Assembly (NCBI RefSeq): GCF_000368145.1
Contig: NZ_KB849283.1
Location: 1,948,324-2,012,323 of the forward strand
Length of the DNA: 64,000 nt
Reading direction: 5' to 3'
Origin: Acinetobacter guillouiae CIP 63.46
Lineage (GTDB): Bacteria > Pseudomonadota > Gammaproteobacteria > Pseudomonadales > Moraxellaceae
Positions within the stretch are counted from its first letter, which is position 1. Every line of letters starts with the position of its first letter. This document shows positions 63,391-64,000 of the stretch, in pieces. The translations under genes and the position numbers were made by a program. Under the pieces are notes generated by a model. It made no database searches, was not told where the DNA came from, and was given only the letters and a program-made list of their open reading frames with translations.

Positions 63391-64000
63391 TTAGTGAGCA
63401 GCGAATTGGTTCATTGTGTTTTTAGCATCGTCATGCGCTTTAAGTGCATTGTCACCAGAGAAGATTTCTTTGTGATCATCACCGATGTCAGAACCCGCCA
63501 TTGCTTGGTGTTTAACACAAGCGATACCACCACGGATTTCTTTACGTTGTACGCCAGCAACATAAGCCAACATACCTTCAGTACCGAAGTAACCTTGTGC
63601 AAGCTCATGAGTAGAAAGCGCAGCAGTATGGTAAGTCGGAAGTGTAATCAAGTGATGGAATACACCAGCTTCACGAGAAGCATCTGCTTGGAATGTACGG
63701 ATTTTCGAGTCAGCATCAGCAGCCAATTCAGAAGCATCGTACTCAGCGCTCATTAATTTAGCACGGTCATAAGCAGAAACGTCTTTACCTTCAGCAACCC
63801 AACGATCGTAAGCTTGTTGACGGAAGTTTAAAGTCCAGTTGAATGATGGGCTGTTGTTATAAACAAGCTTCGCATTTGGAACTGTTTCACGTACACGGTT
63901 AACCATGTGTGCAATTTCTTCAACGTTTGGAGTCGCAGTTTCGATCCAAAGAAGATCTGCACCGTTTTGTAAGCTAGACACACAGTCAAGTACAACACGG
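63391..64000 (-). CDS. aceA: Isocitrate lyase, C-terminal part (cut by window edge)
   Basis: The last 203 codons of isocitrate lyase, running in from the right edge (frame RVVLDCVSSLQNG). The sequence LLWIETATPNVEEI, VYNNSPSFNWTLNFR (the Asn/Ser/Pro/Ser substrate-binding loop), QADASREAGVFHHLITLPTYHTAALSTHELAQGYF and SDIGDDHKEIFSG (in pieces) fits the long Pseudomonas/Acinetobacter type of about 531 residues. It splits isocitrate to glyoxylate and succinate in the glyoxylate bypass, needed for growth on acetate or fatty acids. Confidence 0.95.
   Translation of the reverse strand, partial: RVVLDCVSSLQNGADLLWIETATPNVEEIAHMVNRVRETVPNAKLVYNNSPSFNWTLNFRQQAYDRWVAEGKDVSAYDRAKLMSAEYDASELAADADSKIRTFQADASREAGVFHHLITLPTYHTAALSTHELAQGYFGTEGMLAYVAGVQRKEIRGGIACVKHQAMAGSDIGDDHKEIFSGDNALKAHDDAKNTMNQFAAH

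Overview
The window is an AT-rich stretch of a gammaproteobacterial chromosome and almost certainly comes from an Acinetobacter species. Indicators are a DcaP-type porin with an N-terminal coiled coil, divergent fur/bamE, convergent pilTU and fur, a prs-nadV-nrtR NAD salvage cluster, an OlsB-type acyltransferase, a 531-residue-class isocitrate lyase, and short Gln-rich proteins. No tRNA, rRNA, CRISPR array, insertion sequence, integrase or prophage structural gene was found. The two window edges cut nfuA (left) and aceA (right).

Layout. 1-5.1 kb: nfuA end; a 516-residue protein of unknown function; a crotonase, alpha/beta hydrolase and TetR regulator in one direction; a small LprI-like secreted protein. 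5.1-12.6 kb (minus strand): two hypothetical envelope proteins; a B3-type metallo-beta-lactamase-fold protein whose metal ligands are changed to the R-Q-K pattern; then a poly-N-acetylglucosamine cluster pgaB-pgaC-pgaD with an acyltransferase-3 gene behind it and no pgaA in front. 13-20.7 kb: FKBP isomerase, MgtC-like protein (with an unusual in-frame tail reading frame), YaeQ, a CobW/YjiA-type GTPase, an Ala-rich secreted peptide, a broken small gene, a GST, a small lipoprotein, a thioesterase and a patatin lipoprotein. 20.8-26.2 kb: chromate transporter, GltS, DcaP-like porin, nitroreductase.

26.4-33 kb is the most accessory-looking part: a phage-style PRPP synthetase and nicotinamide phosphoribosyltransferase pair, the NrtR regulator, a DUF2625 protein, and three proteins I cannot name. 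33-41.4 kb: sbcD-sbcC, a small secreted protein, two tandem paralogous lipoproteins, a double-hotdog thioesterase. 41.6-48.8 kb: uppP, yggS, pilT-pilU, fur, bamE, rnfH, a short SNF-like transporter, bacteriohemerythrin. A 0.93 kb gene-free AT-rich gap follows. 49.7-58 kb (minus): class II amidotransferase, olsB-like, argB, phosphomannomutase, dut, rep helicase, OmpA-like lipoprotein. 58.4-63 kb (plus): PlsC-type acyltransferase, voltage-sensor-like membrane protein, minCDE, PA4642-like protein; then aceA on the minus strand.

Best candidates for a second look: the RQK-type B3 metallo-beta-lactamase homologue; the pga cluster that lacks its porin gene and carries an IcaC-like acyltransferase; the NAD salvage cluster with its unknown followers; the open frame continuing past the MgtC stop; a small gene broken by an in-frame TGA; and the unknown two-gene unit at 31.5-32.6 kb. 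All functional statements come from reading motifs and from memory of families; no database search was possible.
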